DNA of 64,000 bases, taken from NCBI GenBank assembly GCA_030765605.1, contig JAVCCG010000048.1, positions 16,565 through 80,564 of the forward strand, written 5' to 3'. Below the pieces are notes generated by a model, which was given only the letters and a program-made list of their open reading frames with translations, was not told the origin of the DNA and searched no databases. This DNA is from Candidatus Alcyoniella australis. Lineage in GTDB: Bacteria > Lernaellota > Lernaellaia > JAVCCG01 > Alcyoniellaceae. Positions 7,500 to 15,993 of the stretch are shown in pieces; within the stretch, counting starts at the first letter, position 1; the number at the start of each line of letters is the position of its first letter. Made by a program: the position numbers and the translations under genes.

Positions 7500-9617
7500 T
7501 TACCCGCAGCAGCTCTGGTCGTCGTCGTCATCGTCGCCGGACGCATCGTCGTCATCGTCGCCAAGATCGTCGTCGTCATCGTCGCTGTCGTCGTCATCAT
7601 CGTCGTCATCGTCGCCGGGCTGGTCGACCACAATATACTCGACGCGCGTGGCCACGCCGCTGCCGATGCTGCTGTCGATCGTCAGCTGAACCGTATAGCG
7701 ACCCGGATACTGGTACACGTGGCTCGGGTTCTGATCACTGCTGGTATCGGTGTCGCCGAAGCTCCAGCTCCAGCCCGTGATATTGCCCATCAGGCACTGG
7801 CTCATGTCGGTGAAATCGACGCTAAGCGGCGCGTCGCCCTGGGTCGGATCGCCGACGAAATCGACGACCAACGCAATATAGCTGCCCACGGAATCGAGGT
7901 TGAGCGTCCCCTTGGAGCAGTTGTCCACGCGTAAATAGCGCACGCTGGACAGTCCGCTGCCGTCCAAATCGAAGCTCGATGTTCCGCTGCCGTATCCCAG
8001 CAGCTTCCAGTTGCTCGACGGCTGATGCCACGGCGTGTTCGAGCCGTAGAGTGCGTAGCCCTCGCTGTCGGAGACCACCACCAGGACGTCGTCGCCGTCG
8101 TTATCGTCGATCGCCCCCTCCGGGCTGAGGTCGATCACCGCGTAACCGTTGTTGCCGATGGCCACGTACCCGCCGTCGGTGGGGCCCAGGGCGTCGATGG
8201 TCAGGGTGGTGGTGGACTCGCTGTTGGTCATGAACGAGTACAGCCAGCGAAAGCCGTAGCTCATCGGCGTGGCTTGCGGTGTCAGTTCCAGGTCGACCTG
8301 GGTACGGCTACCCGTGCTGACTACCACGTCCTGCTGCGTGGCGACCTGGTAGCCCGGGGCCCAGGCGGTGACGTCGTAGGTGCCCGGACGCAGCACGCGG
8401 AAAAAGTCGCCGACCAGCGGGTCGCTGTAGACCACCCAGGCCGGATCAACGTAGAGCATGGCGCCGACGGGCGCGTCGCTGGTCGCGTCGGTCACCATCC
8501 CCTGGATACCGGTATCAACCTGGGTCATCAGGTCGAATACGCCGTCGTCGTTGATGTTGATTATCCCGGGAATCTGCGAGTACGGCGGTGTCTTGATGGT
8601 GCTAATCTCGATGGTCCAGCCCAGGGATCCGAACGTACCGTAGAGCGTATCCTTGCTCGATCCGTGGTACGGCGAGCCGTAGAGTCCGGCCCCCTGGTAC
8701 CGCTGATACCCGGTGTATCCGCAGTAGACGCCTCCCATATAATCCATCAGCGCGCCGTCCGGCGGGCTGGTGTAGGTGTAGCTCCAGGCCCAGAGGAATT
8801 TTGTTGTCCCGGTGTGGTAACTGGTCCCCATTGAGAACTGGTTGTCCAGCCACAGGTTGGCGATCGCCTGGCTCTCGGGCTCGCCATAGGGGAAGTCCGA
8901 TCCGCCCTCTGACTCCCACATGTAGCCGTAGTCGCGGTTGAGGTCCACACTGTCGCCGTTGTAACGACTGGAATTGACGTGTCCATCGGGATTGACGATC
9001 GGCACGAACCAGTTTTCAAGGTCGTCAACCAACGCCGTCATATCCCAGTCGGTGCCGTAGCCGGTGACCATCTGATTGATCACGTCGAGCAGCAACTCGG
9101 TGCCCGGCGGTTCGTCGCCGTGGGTCGTGGAGTCCCAATAGATCTCGGGCTCGGCCTCGTCCACCGTAACGTTGTCCGAGATCTTCAGCGCCCACAGCGT
9201 GCGCCCGCCCAAGCTGGTGCCCAGGTTGTGCAGCTGCGCGATACTCGGATAGTTCGTGGCCACGTTGCTTAAAAACGTCGCCATCTCAGAGTAGTCGTAG
9301 TACTCGGCCGGCGGCCCGTCCAATCCGCGGGCCAGTCGATCGCCCCAGTAATCCTCGATCAACACGTCGAAGGCGATCGAGCTGTCGATTAATTGCTCGA
9401 TCTGCTGCGGCGAAAACAGAAAATCAAGATGCAGCTCGTCCGCACCCATGTAGGCCCGTGCGGCAAGCTGCACCGTTGCGATGTCCTGCGGCCCTGCAGA
9501 ATAGACCCGCACCAGCGATTCGAGTGGATGAAAATTGTAATCGCGCGCCAGGCCGGGTAGGGCGCAAATCAGCGTCAGACACAGTGCGATCAACAGGCAA
9601 CGCTTGAATGTGTTCAT
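7500..9617 (-). CDS. Secreted M14 zinc carboxypeptidase with PKD domain and poly-Asp/CCG tail
   Basis: 705 residues. The signal peptide covers residues 1-25. The M14 catalytic domain spans about 105-360: zinc ligands H166 and E169 (HGDEPPGTE), third ligand H268 (SYHTG), substrate-binding Arg in VDLNRDYGY (about 228) and catalytic Glu in TIEIS (337). A carboxypeptidase regulatory-like beta domain follows (about 365-450), then a beta-sandwich region, then a PKD domain with GWSWSFGDTDTSSDQNPSH and YTVQL. The protein ends in runs of 9, 6, 5 and 6 Asp and finishes QSCCG. It should trim C-terminal residues from extracellular peptides. A ribosome site (AGAGGA) precedes the ATG. The Cys-Cys-Gly end is discussed in the findings. 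Confidence 0.9.
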   Translation of the reverse strand: MNTFKRCLLIALCLTLICALPGLARDYNFHPLESLVRVYSAGPQDIATVQLAARAYMGADELHLDFLFSPQQIEQLIDSSIAFDVLIEDYWGDRLARGLDGPPAEYYDYSEMATFLSNVATNYPSIAQLHNLGTSLGGRTLWALKISDNVTVDEAEPEIYWDSTTHGDEPPGTELLLDVINQMVTGYGTDWDMTALVDDLENWFVPIVNPDGHVNSSRYNGDSVDLNRDYGYMWESEGGSDFPYGEPESQAIANLWLDNQFSMGTSYHTGTTKFLWAWSYTYTSPPDGALMDYMGGVYCGYTGYQRYQGAGLYGSPYHGSSKDTLYGTFGSLGWTIEISTIKTPPYSQIPGIININDDGVFDLMTQVDTGIQGMVTDATSDAPVGAMLYVDPAWVVYSDPLVGDFFRVLRPGTYDVTAWAPGYQVATQQDVVVSTGSRTQVDLELTPQATPMSYGFRWLYSFMTNSESTTTLTIDALGPTDGGYVAIGNNGYAVIDLSPEGAIDDNDGDDVLVVVSDSEGYALYGSNTPWHQPSSNWKLLGYGSGTSSFDLDGSGLSSVRYLRVDNCSKGTLNLDSVGSYIALVVDFVGDPTQGDAPLSVDFTDMSQCLMGNITGWSWSFGDTDTSSDQNPSHVYQYPGRYTVQLTIDSSIGSGVATRVEYIVVDQPGDDDDDDDDDSDDDDDDLGDDDDDASGDDDDDDQSCCG
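7518..7613 (-). repeat. Asp-codon (GAC/GAT) trinucleotide repeat encoding the poly-Asp tail
   Basis: Runs of GAC and GAT codons (read on the plus strand as GTC and ATC) encode 9, 6, 5 and 6 consecutive aspartates separated by Ser, Leu-Gly and Ala-Ser-Gly. GAC and GAT are mixed, so this is not a pure microsatellite. That suggests selection on the protein rather than slippage alone. Confidence 0.85.
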
Positions 9618-9640
9618 CGTCGAATCCTCTTGGAGTTTAG

Positions 9641-9713
9641 CCTGGATTATTCATGCGGGTTCGTCAACGAAACGTGCCGGGAGCCGCAGCTAAACCTTGA
9701 TGCATAATCCAGG
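9641..9713. repeat. Inverted-repeat element in the M14/GT39 divergent intergenic region
   Basis: CCTGGATTAT at 9641-9650 is repeated exactly in inverted orientation at 9704-9713 (ATAATCCAGG). Similarity continues on both sides (TA before, CAT after, with single mismatches), giving arms of about 19 bases separated by about 50 bases. The loop is too long for a terminator and no T-run follows. A short MITE-like insertion or insertion-sequence remnant is the likeliest reading. Confidence 0.45.
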
Positions 9714-9830
9714 TTAGGATTGGCAACAAATTAGCCCGTAGCGAGGTGAAAATCAAAGCCGGTCAACTCCATTGCCTGCTCTGGCCCCTTCCGATCAAAG
9801 TGCGATCCGAGGCAACGCACGAAGATCCGA

Positions 9831-9860
9831 TTCGGCCCTATTATCCACCTGGGCTATAAT
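9831..9860 (+). promoter_or_regulatory. Putative promoter with perfect -10, possibly leaderless
   Basis: A perfect TATAAT lies at 9855-9860, with a weak -35 (TTCGGC, 9831-9836) 18 bases upstream. The ATG of the glycosyltransferase gene begins at 9868, only seven bases beyond the -10. Transcription would start at or beside the start codon. Confidence 0.4.
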
Positions 9861-9867
9861 CCCCGCG

Positions 9868-11886
9868 ATGCACAGTCCCAAAGATCTTTCATTGCGCACG
9901 GTCGTATTTGCACTCATCGCGTTGCTGGCGCTGGCCGGACTGCTGCGGTTCTGGGGGGTCTGGGACCGGCCGCTGTGGGACGATGAGATCTCGACCTTGC
10001 ACTACAGCGAGCAGGGGTTGCGGCAAATCTACCAGATCCACGGCGGACGCGATTCCAGCCCGCTGGGGCTCTACTTCTTCTACCATTACTACGGACGGCT
10101 GGGAGTCGGGCACGTGATCAGCCGGCTGCCGATGCTGGTCTCCTCGATCCTGGCCGTGCTGTTTACCTACTTGTTGGCCCGCAGCTTTGGTTCGCGGCGC
10201 ATGGCGCTGATCGCGGCCGCAGCCCTGACAATCAGTCCGCTGGCAACCGCCTGCTCCCAGGATCTGCGAATGCAGAGTCTGGTGCTGCTGTGCGCGACCG
10301 CCGGATCGTTGTCCCTGGTCAAGCTGCTCCAGGGACGAAACCTGGGCTGGTCCGTGCTCTTGGCAATCTGCTGGGCCGCATTGATCAACCTGCACTACGC
10401 CACCGCGTTCCTGTTCGCGGCCTGGGTAGTGATGATCGTGGTGTTCAGCTTGCGGCTGTTCCGGGCTCAGGGCGCTGTCAACCAGCCGCAGAGCCTTGAG
10501 CGCTGGGCCGTGTCGCTGCGCTCACGCTACCTGACACTGCTGGCCTTGCTTTTTGCCATGGGCTTTGCCGCTGCCAGCTTCGTACCCACGTTGAAAATCT
10601 TTTTCGTTCAGGCGATGCGCGGACAGACTTGGCGTCCGCCGATCGGCTTGTTCGAGCTGCTGATTAAACTGGCGATTTACTTTTCCTACGGAGCTGTGGA
10701 CGATCATTTTCCAACACTGATCGGTCCGCTGGATCGTTTTACTAATCAGCAGATGTTGGCCGGGATTATCTTGATGGCGGCGATGTCCATACCGTTTGCA
10801 GCGCTGTGCCTGCGCGGCGCCCGCGGCAAATTTCAAGATCGCTGGATGCTGCTAATTTTGGCTGCGCTGCCGCCGTTGATGCTGATCGTGATCACGCGCG
10901 CGGTCAACCTGTTCGACGTGCGCCCCACGTTGTACATGCTACCCGCGTTGCTGATCCTGCTCGCCATCGGTTTGGAGCGGACCTGGAACTCGCGCCCCAC
11001 ATTGGCGGTCATTGCGGCCAGCTGGCTGTTGCTCACCAGCGGCCTGAGCCTGCGCGACTATTACTACAACCCGGACTTCGTCGGACAGGACTTCCGCCTT
11101 GCCGCCCGACAGATTGAGGACGGGTTGCGGCCCGGCGACGCAGTGGTCAGCTTTCATCCGCAAAAGACATTCGGACTTGAATACTACCTCCAGATCAACC
11201 AACCGCTGATCTACCTGTTCGACGACGCAATGATCAATCAGCCTCCCGAGGAGATGCAGTCGCGGATCTCCGAGAAGCTCGACCAGCTAGTGGCCGATCA
11301 CAATCGGATCTGGCTGTTCGATTATCATGGCAAGGTCTACGACTTCCTGGGCTACACCAACGAGCAACTCCGGCAGCGGATGTATCAGGTCGGTCGCTGG
11401 AGTTGGGGGCGCGAGCCCAAGGGCTTCAGCCTCGAACTCTACAGTTCCGACGTGTACCAGGCCGCAAGCTCCTACGTGGAGCAGATCGACCTTCGGCCCG
11501 GCGGGCGAGGCGAAGGGCAGATCCTCTCGGGCCTCTATCCCCAAAGCCCGGAAGGCCGTTGGATGGCTCAACGTGCGCTGTTCGTGCTGCCCAACCCCCA
11601 GACCGCGGGCAAGGCCTGCGCCGATTACCACCTGGCCGCGTACCTGGGCGAAGAGCCGCTGGAAGTAAGCCTGGTTATTGACGGCGCAACCCTGGCCGCG
11701 CGCAGCGACCGGGCTCCAGGCGACTTCGATCTCTGCGGACCGTTCCAGCCCTCAAGCCGCCCGCTGCTTTACCTCGAGCTGATCGCCGACCGGACTTTTA
11801 TTCCCGGCCAGGTCGATCCGCGACTAAAGGCCGACACGAGCAGCAAATCGATTTTCGTCTATGGAGTTGGAATCGAAAGTCAGTGA
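9868..11886 (+). CDS. GT39/PMT-like membrane glycosyltransferase (GT-C fold)
   Basis: 672 residues from the ATG at 9868; an earlier in-frame ATG at 9772 would add an N-terminus unlike the family and was rejected. After the first membrane helix comes RPLWDDEISTLHY, the acidic D(D)E motif in the first periplasmic loop that binds the lipid-linked sugar donor in GT39/ArnT-like enzymes. About ten more hydrophobic helices follow to about residue 410. The C-terminal 260 residues form a soluble periplasmic region with a beta-rich end domain. The acceptor (protein, lipid A or polymer) cannot be told. It converges on the rhomboid gene and overlaps its 3' end by seven bases. Confidence 0.82.
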   Translation: MHSPKDLSLRTVVFALIALLALAGLLRFWGVWDRPLWDDEISTLHYSEQGLRQIYQIHGGRDSSPLGLYFFYHYYGRLGVGHVISRLPMLVSSILAVLFTYLLARSFGSRRMALIAAAALTISPLATACSQDLRMQSLVLLCATAGSLSLVKLLQGRNLGWSVLLAICWAALINLHYATAFLFAAWVVMIVVFSLRLFRAQGAVNQPQSLERWAVSLRSRYLTLLALLFAMGFAAASFVPTLKIFFVQAMRGQTWRPPIGLFELLIKLAIYFSYGAVDDHFPTLIGPLDRFTNQQMLAGIILMAAMSIPFAALCLRGARGKFQDRWMLLILAALPPLMLIVITRAVNLFDVRPTLYMLPALLILLAIGLERTWNSRPTLAVIAASWLLLTSGLSLRDYYYNPDFVGQDFRLAARQIEDGLRPGDAVVSFHPQKTFGLEYYLQINQPLIYLFDDAMINQPPEEMQSRISEKLDQLVADHNRIWLFDYHGKVYDFLGYTNEQLRQRMYQVGRWSWGREPKGFSLELYSSDVYQAASSYVEQIDLRPGGRGEGQILSGLYPQSPEGRWMAQRALFVLPNPQTAGKACADYHLAAYLGEEPLEVSLVIDGATLAARSDRAPGDFDLCGPFQPSSRPLLYLELIADRTFIPGQVDPRLKADTSSKSIFVYGVGIESQ

Positions 11887-12647
11887 ATCGTCGGACCGTC
11901 GTCGCGGTCGTCCCGTCCGCCGTCGATCACCTTGAAGCTGTCCTTGATCCGCTTGAGCTTGCGGCGGTAGTAGACCTCGCGCAGGCGATGGTAGAGCACG
12001 CTGTAGCGTAAGTAGAGGAATCCGAAAAGCATCCCTCCCAGGTGGGCGATGTGGCCAATGCCCGAGCCGCCCTGGTCGCGGATCATCCGTAGCGAGAACA
12101 CCAGCTCAATCGCGCCGAAGATGATCACCATCCAACGCGCCTGAATCGGAATCACGAAAAACAACAGGATCTGCCGCCGCGGCCATAGATAGGCGAAGGC
12201 GAACAGCACGCCGTAGGCGATGCCCGAGGCGCCGATGGCGGGAATCATCCACTCTTCGCGCTGCATCAGCGGCATTGCCGCCAGGTTAAGCAGGCCCGCG
12301 CCAACTCCCGTGATCGCGAAATAGACGATGGTCCGCCGCGGCCCCAATGTGCGCTCGAGGTCCGCGCCGAACATCCAGATCGCGAACAGGTTGAAGAACA
12401 GGTGCAGGAAGTTGGCGTGAAAGAAGTTGAAGCTCAACGGCTGCCAGATAAAGCCGTGGATCACCCGTTCGGGCACCAGCCCGAAAAACATAATTAGGCC
12501 GTATAACGCCTGATCGCCGAGGAACTCCCGGACCAGGAATTCCACGCCGAACACCGCGGCGCAGATGATCAAAAATACCTTGACCACGGGCGTCAACGGC
12601 GGGCCAAAGCGCACCGTGGCCGGGCCTTGTCGCGAATCCATTCTCAC
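11880..12647 (-). CDS. Rhomboid family intramembrane serine protease
   Basis: 255 residues with six or more membrane helices. The catalytic dyad is clear: Ser141 in GASGIAYG and His202 in HIAHLGGMLFG. The oxyanion-stabilising HLFFNLFAIWMFG motif (H82, N86) precedes it. Rhomboids cleave transmembrane segments of single-pass proteins within the inner membrane. The C-terminal 45 residues are basic then acidic and cytoplasmic. The GTG start at 12647 overlaps the stop of the upstream gene (GTGA); an ATG at 12641 is the alternative. Substrates are unknown; there is no GlyGly-CTERM protein in the window that would make it a rhombosortase. Confidence 0.9.
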   Translation of the reverse strand: MRMDSRQGPATVRFGPPLTPVVKVFLIICAAVFGVEFLVREFLGDQALYGLIMFFGLVPERVIHGFIWQPLSFNFFHANFLHLFFNLFAIWMFGADLERTLGPRRTIVYFAITGVGAGLLNLAAMPLMQREEWMIPAIGASGIAYGVLFAFAYLWPRRQILLFFVIPIQARWMVIIFGAIELVFSLRMIRDQGGSGIGHIAHLGGMLFGFLYLRYSVLYHRLREVYYRRKLKRIKDSFKVIDGGRDDRDDGPTIH

Positions 12648-13471
12648 GGTGCGTTCACCAGCTCGAACAGTGCGTCCAGGTGCAGTTCCAAAGGCCCGAA
12701 CATCTGGGCCAGGTTGCTGCTAACGCCGGCTCCGGCCCTGAGGATCATCCGTTCGCGGCACACGACCTGGAAGGTCCAACCCAGCTGCTCAATGTGTTCC
12801 GCAGCCTCCTGGATCCGTTCGGAAACCGATCCGATCATTTCGTAGAGGTCTGCCACCGAGAATTTGCGCAGGCTGGTCGCACGTCGTCCCTTGAGCACCA
12901 GGGTCGCCAGGTCGAGGTAGGTCCGCGGATCGCACAGCTCAACCGCTAATATCGCGCCGTCCCAACGCACGTCGTACAGCTTTTGGTCGCCGAACAACGC
13001 GCTGAAACGCAAACCCCGATCGGCGGTCAGCTCGAAGTAGCGCGTGGCCAAGGTCAACAGGTCGGCAAACGGCCGATCGTCCAGCAACAGCTCGAGCAGG
13101 ACCTTGAGCTCGCGTAGCGACTCGAGCCGATCCTCGATGAACTCTTGCGGGCCCGACCAGCCCTGCGGAGTGCGCAGCTCGAAATTCCAGGGCTCGACCA
13201 CCCACAGCTCGAACAGTGCGCTGCGGTCCATTTCAATCACGATCCGATCCGTCGAGCTGCCAAGCAGCGGCTTGCCCTGACGACGCAACTCGGTCCGCGA
13301 ATCCGGGAGCGCTGCGATCAGCGGCTCGATCTGGGTGCAGCGCTCGTTGTGTTGAAATACAAAACGCATATCCGCGCGGGCTATGGTCTGCGAAAGCCGC
13401 AACAGCAGGCGTTTGGTCTTGATTGCGAAATCGACCAGCGTGTTGACCATTTTGGGATCCTTGCTGCTCAT
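12644..13471 (-). CDS. Uncharacterised soluble protein
   Basis: 275 residues from the ATG at 13471 (MSSKDPK). The upstream part of the frame overlaps the acyl-CoA ligase gene and is not protein-like. I recognise no family. It is predicted cytoplasmic, with alternating amphipathic helices and strands (FELWVVEPWNFEL, LYDVRWDGAILAVEL, GWTFQVVCRERMIL), and no membrane segment or metal-binding cluster. The TGATG overlap with the upstream ligase gene and the GTGA overlap with the downstream rhomboid gene show it is translated as part of this operon. Its position between an acyl-CoA ligase and a rhomboid protease does not define a role. Confidence 0.65.
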   Translation of the reverse strand: MSSKDPKMVNTLVDFAIKTKRLLLRLSQTIARADMRFVFQHNERCTQIEPLIAALPDSRTELRRQGKPLLGSSTDRIVIEMDRSALFELWVVEPWNFELRTPQGWSGPQEFIEDRLESLRELKVLLELLLDDRPFADLLTLATRYFELTADRGLRFSALFGDQKLYDVRWDGAILAVELCDPRTYLDLATLVLKGRRATSLRKFSVADLYEMIGSVSERIQEAAEHIEQLGWTFQVVCRERMILRAGAGVSSNLAQMFGPLELHLDALFELVNAP

Positions 13472-14985
13472 CAGATGCTGTTTAGGAAGCGTTCCATCAA
13501 GCTTTGCTTGTTGAGCTTGCCATGGGAATCGCGCGGCAGTTTTTCCACGAACAGCACGCGGGTAGGGCATTTGTATCCGGCGAGGGGTCCCAGGCAGCGC
13601 TCGATAATCGACTGCTCGTCCGCACGGCAATCGGGTTTAAGCACCACGAAGGCCACTACCTGCTCGCCGTAGATCTCGTCCGGCGCGCCGATCACCGCGG
13701 TCTCTATCACTCGTTCGTCGTTCTCCAGCGCCTCGACCACCTCGCGTGGAAAGATGTTTTGGCCGCCGCGGATGATCAGCTCGCGCGCGCGGCCGACGAT
13801 GAAGAAGAATCCGTCGCGGTCGCAGTATCCAACGTCGCCGGTGTGCATCCAGCCCTCGACGATCGTCTCGGCCGTGGCCTGGGGGTCGTTGTAGTAGCCG
13901 AGCATCACGTTGGGCCCCTTGATCTGGATCTCGCCGATGCGTCCCGGCGGAATCGGATCGCCTTGCCGGTCGACAATCCGCATCTGCTGGTCGGGGACCG
14001 GCAATCCGACCGAGCCGATCTTGCGCGTCGAATCCAGCGGGTTGACCGATGCGGTACAGGTGGCCTCGCTCAGCCCGTAGCCCTCGATGATGGTTGCGCC
14101 GAAGCGACTTTCGAAACCGTGGAGCACATCCACGGGCAGCGGCGCCGCGCCGCTGATACAGTAACGTAGCGAACGCAGGTCGTAGCGCCGGGTGTCCCGA
14201 AGCTTATTGAGAATCGCGTAAACCGTAGGCACGGCGCTGAAGGCCGTAACCTTGTGCTTGCTCAGCGCCGGGAGGAAGTCGTGGGCCCTGAACTTGGGCA
14301 CCAGCAACACCGATGCCCCGGCGTACAACGGAGCGAGCAGGGTCACCACCTGGGCGTTGACGTTGTACAGCGGCAGCATGCACAGCAGCCGATCCTGCTC
14401 GCGCATCTGAACGCCGACTGCGGTCTGTGCGGCGTTGACCGTATAGTTGGCGTGGCTGAGCATCACGCCTCGCTGATGCCGGGAAGAGGCCGTTGCATAG
14501 AGTATCGCCGCAAGATCGTCGTCCCCCACATCCGTGGAGTCTTTGCACGGCGTACATGAGGTCAGCTCGGAAAACGCGCGGCCGCCTGCAACGTCCAGCG
14601 AGCCGACAACGACCAGATTATCGATAAGTTCCCGCTCAAGCAGCGAGCGCACCCGCTCGACTCGGGTGTGGTGCACGATCAAGGTGCGGGCGCCGCAATG
14701 CTGGACGATATTTCGAATCTCGTCGTGTTTGAGGTGCGTGTTCAGCGGTACGGCCACCGCACCGAGGCGCATAATCCCGAGGAAGCTCTGCACGAACTGC
14801 GGACAGTTGGGAAGCAGCAGCGCCACGCGATCGCCGTGGGCAACTCCCATGTTGCCCAGGCCCGCGGCCACTGATGATGTCGAGCGGTTTAACTGCCCGT
14901 AGGATGTCGTCGATTCCTCGAAAAACAGAAAAGTCTTATCGGCGTATTTGCGGGCGCGCTCGTTCAGCAAATCAACAAGGTTCAC
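13471..14985 (-). CDS. Acyl-CoA ligase (ANL superfamily) with degenerate phosphate-binding loop
   Basis: 504 residues from the GTG at 14985, chosen because it forms a GTGA overlap with the upstream hydrolase. ANL motifs are present: EGYGLSEATC (A5), GWMHTGDVGYCDRDGFFFIVGRARELI (split here as A7/A8), and the C-terminal catalytic Lys in PRDSHGKLNK (A10). The A3 phosphate loop, usually YTSGTTGxPKG, is YATASSRHQRG at residues 163-173, with the same length but nearly all Gly residues lost. The expected reaction is acid + ATP + CoA to acyl-CoA + AMP. With this loop, activity may be reduced or altered. The next-door monoacylglycerol lipase-like gene would supply free fatty acids. Confidence 0.85.
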   Translation of the reverse strand: MNLVDLLNERARKYADKTFLFFEESTTSYGQLNRSTSSVAAGLGNMGVAHGDRVALLLPNCPQFVQSFLGIMRLGAVAVPLNTHLKHDEIRNIVQHCGARTLIVHHTRVERVRSLLERELIDNLVVVGSLDVAGGRAFSELTSCTPCKDSTDVGDDDLAAILYATASSRHQRGVMLSHANYTVNAAQTAVGVQMREQDRLLCMLPLYNVNAQVVTLLAPLYAGASVLLVPKFRAHDFLPALSKHKVTAFSAVPTVYAILNKLRDTRRYDLRSLRYCISGAAPLPVDVLHGFESRFGATIIEGYGLSEATCTASVNPLDSTRKIGSVGLPVPDQQMRIVDRQGDPIPPGRIGEIQIKGPNVMLGYYNDPQATAETIVEGWMHTGDVGYCDRDGFFFIVGRARELIIRGGQNIFPREVVEALENDERVIETAVIGAPDEIYGEQVVAFVVLKPDCRADEQSIIERCLGPLAGYKCPTRVLFVEKLPRDSHGKLNKQSLMERFLNSI

Positions 14986-15836
14986 CCGTCGGACTCGCCC
15001 ACACGTTTGAGCAACCACTCGCGCATGTCGTTAAGCGGCTTCTCCTTGCCGATCTCGTTGAAAATCTCGTGGTAAAAGCCCTCGTAGCGCAGCAGGGTGC
15101 GGTCTTCAACCGTGAGCCCGTCGTAAAACGCGCGGCTCCCCTCAGGGTTGCAGATCGGGTCGGCGTCGCCGTGCATCAGCAGGCACGGCAGGGTCAGTTC
15201 GCCGGCGCGTTCGACGGTCGACGCCATCGTCGCGACCATCTCGGTAAACAGCCGGGTCGTTATCTTCGGATGGACCAACGGGTCGGCGATGTAGGCCTCG
15301 ACCACCGCCGGATCGTGGCTCAGAGACTGCGGATCGAGCTCGTTGTTGAGGCTTAATTTGGGGATGAACTTGCTGGTGACGTTGCCCAGCAGCCTCTTAA
15401 CCGCGGGAACCTCCACTGCCAGCTTCAACGCAGCGCCTGAGCTCACCACGCCGCTGAGCCCCTCGGGCCGGGCCAGTGCGTATGACAGTACAATCAGGCC
15501 GCCCAGAGAATGCCCCGCCAGAAAAACCGGCAGGCCCTTGGCCTCAATCGACACCTCGGAGATCAGCTGACCCAGGTCGTCGTGAAATTGGTCAAAGCGT
15601 TTCACGAACGCGCGCTGCCCCTCGGACCGACCGTGTCCGCGATGATCCAGGGCGGCGACTGCAATGCCGGCGGGCAGCAGCACATCGACCACGTTGTTGT
15701 AACGCCCGGAGTGCTCGCCCAGTCCGTGGGCCAGCACCACCCAGGCGCGGGGCGACTGCGGCACCCACTGTTGGACGAACAGCGACAGGCCGTCCGCCGA
15801 GAAGATCGTACGCGTGGTATTCGTAATTTGTGTCAT
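14982..15836 (-). CDS. Alpha/beta hydrolase, monoacylglycerol lipase-like
   Basis: 284 residues from the ATG at 15836, preceded by an AGGGA ribosome site; an in-frame start at 15893 lacks support. The serine-hydrolase triad is visible: nucleophile in GHSLGG, Asp in MHGDADPI and His in GFYHEIFNE. The oxyanion HG is in LAHGLGEHSGRY, and LDHRGHGRSEG follows. This pattern matches the Hydrolase_4 / monoglyceride lipase group, which releases fatty acids from monoacylglycerol or lysophospholipid. No signal peptide, so cytosolic. First gene of a four-gene overlapping operon with the acyl-CoA ligase, the unknown protein and the rhomboid. Confidence 0.88.
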   Translation of the reverse strand: MTQITNTTRTIFSADGLSLFVQQWVPQSPRAWVVLAHGLGEHSGRYNNVVDVLLPAGIAVAALDHRGHGRSEGQRAFVKRFDQFHDDLGQLISEVSIEAKGLPVFLAGHSLGGLIVLSYALARPEGLSGVVSSGAALKLAVEVPAVKRLLGNVTSKFIPKLSLNNELDPQSLSHDPAVVEAYIADPLVHPKITTRLFTEMVATMASTVERAGELTLPCLLMHGDADPICNPEGSRAFYDGLTVEDRTLLRYEGFYHEIFNEIGKEKPLNDMREWLLKRVGESDG

Positions 15837-15877
15837 GGCGATTTCCCTAGTGTTAGAACACTTGATAGGAGAATCAA

Positions 15878-15906
15878 AATCTATCGTTCGCAAGATATTC
15901 AGTCAA
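15878..15906 (-). promoter_or_regulatory. Sigma70-type promoter for the hydrolase/ligase operon
   Basis: On the minus strand TTGACT (15906-15901) and TAGATT (15883-15878) are separated by exactly 17 bases, about 40 bases upstream of the hydrolase ATG. Hexamer quality is 5/6 and 4/6. Confidence 0.55.
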
Positions 15907-15993
15907 GGATCGCAGGCCGATCTGACACCGATCATATTCGTGGGAGCGCCAAGGATTATCATCTATGATTGAGACATTCTTAAGGAGCTTTGA

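Noticed and set aside
7405-7689. Plus-strand Ser-rich frame over the poly-Asp tract
   Set aside because: Reverse reading of GAC/GAT repeats; no ribosome site and no independent support.
9641-9713. Reading the CCTGGATTAT inverted repeat as a terminator
   Set aside because: The loop is about 50 bases and no T-run follows.
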